Positions 9,450-12,221 of a DNA stretch of 12,221 nt are shown in pieces. This DNA comes from Lunasporangiospora selenospora (taxonomy: Eukaryota; Mortierellomycota; Mortierellomycetes; Mortierellales; Mortierellaceae). The stretch spans positions 1 through 12,221 of the forward strand of contig JAABOA010000701.1 in the NCBI GenBank assembly GCA_015680635.1, read 5' to 3'. The notes under the pieces are model-generated. The model did not search any database and was not told the origin of the DNA. It was given only the letters and a program-made list of their open reading frames with translations. Every line of letters starts with the position of its first letter. Position 1 is the first letter of the stretch. The position numbers and the translations under genes are program-made.

Positions 9450-9626
9450 GAATTTGAAAGGCTTACTGAGGCTAAATATGAGATGCAAAGTGCTATCGAG
9501 ACAGAAGAGCTGAAGGAATGATTGAGAATGCAGGGTATTATGACTAAAGGGGATGAGCAATTGATGGAGAAAAAACAAGCTGCTCGAGTGGCCAACTAGG
9601 CTCAGGAAGGTGCAGTGATGGACTAG
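9450..9626 (+). pseudogene. C-terminal relic of a coiled-coil protein
   Basis: A single frame reads EFERLTEAKYEMQSAIETEE, LKE, TGA, then LRMQGIMTKGDEQLMEKKQA, ARVAN, TAG, then AQEGAVMD and a terminal TAG (9624-9626). The block is charged and heptad-like, so probably a coiled coil at a protein C-terminus. The two internal stops lie where Arg (CGA) and Gln (CAG) codons would fit, so both could be C-to-T changes. A TTTAAG just before 9450 could be an intron acceptor. It ends exactly on the tail of the leftward relic that follows. Family unknown. Confidence 0.45.
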
Positions 9627-10303
9627 CTCTTCTGCTTTTTGGAGCACTCTTCGTCGCTACTATCTTCATCGTCAGCAGAACGCTTTCGCGCATTCTTGAG
9701 ACGATCAATGAACTCTACGTGATCCTTGGGGAAAATGTCGCCGATACTGTCGTCACTGATGTTGATCACGACTTGCTGAACACCACTAGGGTCCATTGGA
9801 GGCTCGGATGCTGCTGGCAGTTTGTCCGTCCACTTGGTAGGGTATGCGACAATCATGCTGATGTACAGTAGACGTTGTCAGGACAGAACTTGCGAAATAT
9901 CTTTGCGTGACCCTCAATTTTGGGGGCTCCGAGAAGTTTGACTACCCTTGATGCAGCTTCCTCTGCACAAAAACAGGTACCAACTGAGCATCGTCAATTC
10001 GAATGAAGAAAACCATGTCTGGTCCGGATGGCTTGGACTTGGGGAAGTAAAATGGTGCGATTGGCATATTGTTGCGGGTTGACCCATGGTTGGTCAATGC
10101 CTGCTACAAACAGTGTCCTCGTTCCGAGGATAATGGGGGATTCGAGCTGGTTGGTTTGGAGTCATACAGATGTTCTCATCAATCCAGTATGCCCGCCATT
10201 CGATTAGTAGTCCTCATGACTCTTCGAGTGGGTGGTGGATTCCTTTTATAGTCTGGGCGAGATCTTGCTCAGTCTCTGTTTGAGCAGTGCTTTTACCTCT
10301 TAG
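9623..10303 (-). pseudogene. Decayed Crinkler-type protein C-terminus with REase-like domain
   Basis: On the minus strand three frames take turns. The blocks, in order, are: a first part 10303 to about 10190 (LAQTIKGIHHPLEES, stop, LLIEWRAYW); 10155-10039 (39 codons, with PIILGTRTLFVAGIDQPWV and ANRTILLPQ); 10037-9927 (SGPDMVFFIRIDDAQLVPVF, VQRKLHQG, a TAG at 9944-9942, SNFSE); 9927-9868 (APKIEGHAKIFRKF, CPDNVY); and 9862-9623 (ISMIVAYPTKWTD, QQVVINISDDS, DIFPKDHVEFIDRL, acidic Lys-rich tail, TAG). The joints need a one-base insertion at about 10038, a deletion with frameshift at about 9927, and a five-base insertion at 9867-9863; another shift lies near 10155-10190. From memory, this block order matches C-terminal regions of Crinkler-like proteins repeated in Mortierella-type fungi. 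D in GPDMVFF and QxK in VQRKL could be remnants of a PD-(D/E)XK site. Pseudogene status is strong; family assignment is moderate. Confidence 0.65.
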
Positions 10304-10401
10304 CTATTCTAGTTTGCATGTGTCCTCCGAAACTCGACACGATCCCATATTACTGATACTATCATGTCTGCTTAATAGTAAAAGAAAGGCTATCTTCCTC
10401 C
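10304..10401. other. Short spacer between divergent relics
   Basis: About 100 bp separate the upstream end of the leftward Crinkler-like relic from the ATG of the rightward gene. Stops occur in all frames. It may contain the remains of a promoter or of upstream introns; no element is recognisable. Confidence 0.4.
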
Positions 10402-12221
10402 ATGGCGAAGCAAGTACCAAGTTGGAGAGCTGCCATTGACAGCAACAGGCCTGGTGCCGATTTTTTCTTGACAAGGCCACGCAAGGAATTTAATCCTCTA
10501 TCCTACTTTGAGTATCGTGGAGCCACAACAGCAGATCAAGATCGACTAGTGCGTGAATTGTCAGATTGGATTAAGCACTTCTCCACGTCGGACCATCAGG
10601 TACATCGCGACATCTCAGCATTCCTTAAGTCGTTCAGCAAAAAAGCAACATCGGAATTCTGGGCTTCGATCACTTCACGTGAATCTCAAGAACGAAAGCG
10701 TGCCAAGATGATGGAAGAACGAGCGATCTACGGCGACTGAACGTCGTGCAACTTCGTATGGACGGTGATGCCATGACAAAGGAACTGGAAGCGGCGTACG
10801 GTATGTGTATGCCCCTGTAGATGTTTATCAACAGTTTTTCTTATTTGCCTTATTCTGTTTGAATACTCATCAACATATTACGGTCTATAGCTACCGATTC
10901 GTCACAGGATCTCTCTGATGAGGTTCTGCTAGTTCGAGAGCCAGGTAAGTGGCAAGAGAGAAGGCACCGCTTACGTAGCATCTAGGCTGCTAGTTGATTC
11001 TTTGTTTGGATAGCATGTTTATATTCTTATTTCTATCGTCCATAAAAACGAAACTTTAGGATTGCTCACTACTATACAAACTCGTGCACAAAGCAATGTG
11101 CCCGTTAGTACACGTGCTCCTTCATCGACAAACAATCCGCCTGCTGTTTCGACATCCTCATTGATGTCGTCGACCAAGTCATCCCCGTCCTCTTATAGCC
11201 CTCTGTCCTCTACTCCAACAGTGACCTCTTCATCAACGCCCTCTACACCAGCCCTCATAACAGAAGAACCTTGGCATTCGATGACGAACTGCTTGACGAG
11301 AATTGTAAGTCCATTTCGTCATTGTCATCGCCCTGTGTCTTTGTGATGGGAATGAAAGAGACTAACTCTATTCTGTCCTTAAATTCAAAGGCGAATGGAG
11401 AGTTGAACATAGAGTTCCCATCAGAGCAACCGATGTCAGTCTACCACACCCTTCTCTTTCGATTAGCTCGCAAGTCAATGAGTAACTACCTAAAGGGTAA
11501 AAAGGAGCAGAAGGGGAAGACAAAGGATGGCCTGGTGCGGAAGGATATGGCCAATGACGGGTTAATTGACCAGGAGAGCGATGGAAAGAAAGGCGCCAAC
11601 TCCGTCGATCTTAAAGATGCAATGTATGGCCTTGGTCATTATTGCCAGTCGTTACGATATGTTACCCTATTGAGTGGCGACACTGACCTGAATTTTACTC
11701 TTTTTCAGGGTTGCGCTGTCATGTACTTTTAACACTATGTCAGCGAGTAGTTGTGACTATATCCAAGAACATTCAAAAGGTGTTGTGTACGAAGCGTCAG
11801 CATTGTGCGAAATCAAGGACTTTGATAAGCACGCGTGTTTAAAGATCCTCCGGGAGTATTCCACGTCGCTGCAGAGTAATGAGGCAGTGGAGACTTTACG
11901 CAAACGTGTACTTAGGGACCGAGCTGATCTGCTTGATATCACCCCGAGCCCGAAAGTTGTGCATCAAGGAAAGACGTTGCGTATTCTGGAGCACCTGTAA
12001 GTATTGGTTAAATTTTGCGGAAATTGAGACCTATTTCGATTATAACTTGTTATTTGTTCGCGTTAGATGCGAGTTTGTTCTTCATAAACCGTATGGCACT
12101 CAGAAACCGTCTGAGCACGACTGTCTCAAAGTCTGGACAACGATCTTTCGCGAGCGCGTCCAAAAAAGGAGAGTTTGGTAGGAGGCCACGTGACCTTTCA
12201 CAACAAGGTGATGGTTGTGTC
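10402..12221 (+). pseudogene. Frameshifted multi-exon gene of an unrecognised fungal family (runs off the window)
   Basis: I do not recognise the family. It starts at ATG 10402 with a 112-codon frame (PLSYFEYRGATTADQDRL, ELSDWIKHFS, a K/R/E-rich helix, stop at 10738). It resumes in other frames as ERSTATERRATS and AMTKELEAAY. Introns 10801-10890, 10945-11059, 11305-11390 (ACTAAC branch site at 11361) and 11997-12066 have good donors and acceptors. After ATDSSQDLSDEVLLVREP comes a Ser/Thr/Pro-rich linker (about 11080-11265), then AFDDELLDEN, a Lys-rich stretch, DLKDAMYGLGHYCQSLR (from 11608), LLTLCQRVVVTISKNIQ (from 11726), VVYEASALCEIKDFDKHACL (from 11782), LRDRADLLDITPSP, and CEFVLHKPYGTQKPSEHDCL (from 12068). 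Joining these needs frame changes near 10715, 10765, 11268, 11485, 11724, 11780 and perhaps in A6 at 12162. The flawless genes at 1646-7375 argue against sequencing error. It could instead be a set of smaller expressed pieces. Start and 3' end of the intact gene are uncertain. Confidence 0.55.

Overview
This is fungal nuclear DNA. The three recognisable genes have GT..AG introns of about 70-150 bp (two are longer), homopolymer-rich spacers and eukaryotic protein families. The gene content, together with a decayed Crinkler-like nuclease fragment, suggests an early-diverging fungus of the Mortierella type. The kingdom is secure; the lineage is inference from recalled family resemblance. I saw no rRNA, tRNA, CRISPR or intact transposon.

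Left half (1-7375) is ordinary conserved genome. The 3' part of a WD40 gene of the STRAP/UNRIP family runs rightward (57-1139, four exons visible, start outside the window). It converges on RER1, which runs leftward (3585-1646). RER1 has a 63-nt first exon and two unusually long introns of 684 and 686 bp, and encodes a 189-residue, four-helix Golgi-to-ER retrieval receptor. About 1.2 kb further on, in the same leftward orientation, lies the gene for the large subunit of TFIIF (RAP74/Tfg1; 7375-4791, six exons, 654 residues). All splice sites in these genes join in frame with no lesion, so the assembly is trustworthy here. The three genes act in separate processes (mRNP/SMN or signalling scaffold, membrane retrieval, RNA polymerase II initiation), so there is no operon-like logic.

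Right half (about 7.5-12.2 kb) is different: a bed of broken coding sequence. It holds (i) a rightward coding relic, 7563-8277, in one frame with six stops; (ii) a weak coiled-coil-like continuation to about 8.5 kb; (iii) a poorly readable kilobase; (iv) a short rightward C-terminal relic, 9450-9626; (v) a leftward relic, 10303-9623, whose frame-corrected reading resembles the REase-like C-terminal domain of fungal Crinkler-type proteins; and (vi) a rightward, intron-containing but repeatedly frameshifted gene of an unknown family, 10402 to the window edge. Relics (iv) and (v) meet tail to tail with both stop codons inside one CTAG.

The main point of interest is this sharp change from intact housekeeping genes to a graveyard of lineage-type repeated effector/nuclease-like genes only about 190 bp upstream of the TFIIF start codon. 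The rightmost family, which keeps good introns and long conserved-looking blocks, is the best candidate for something undescribed.
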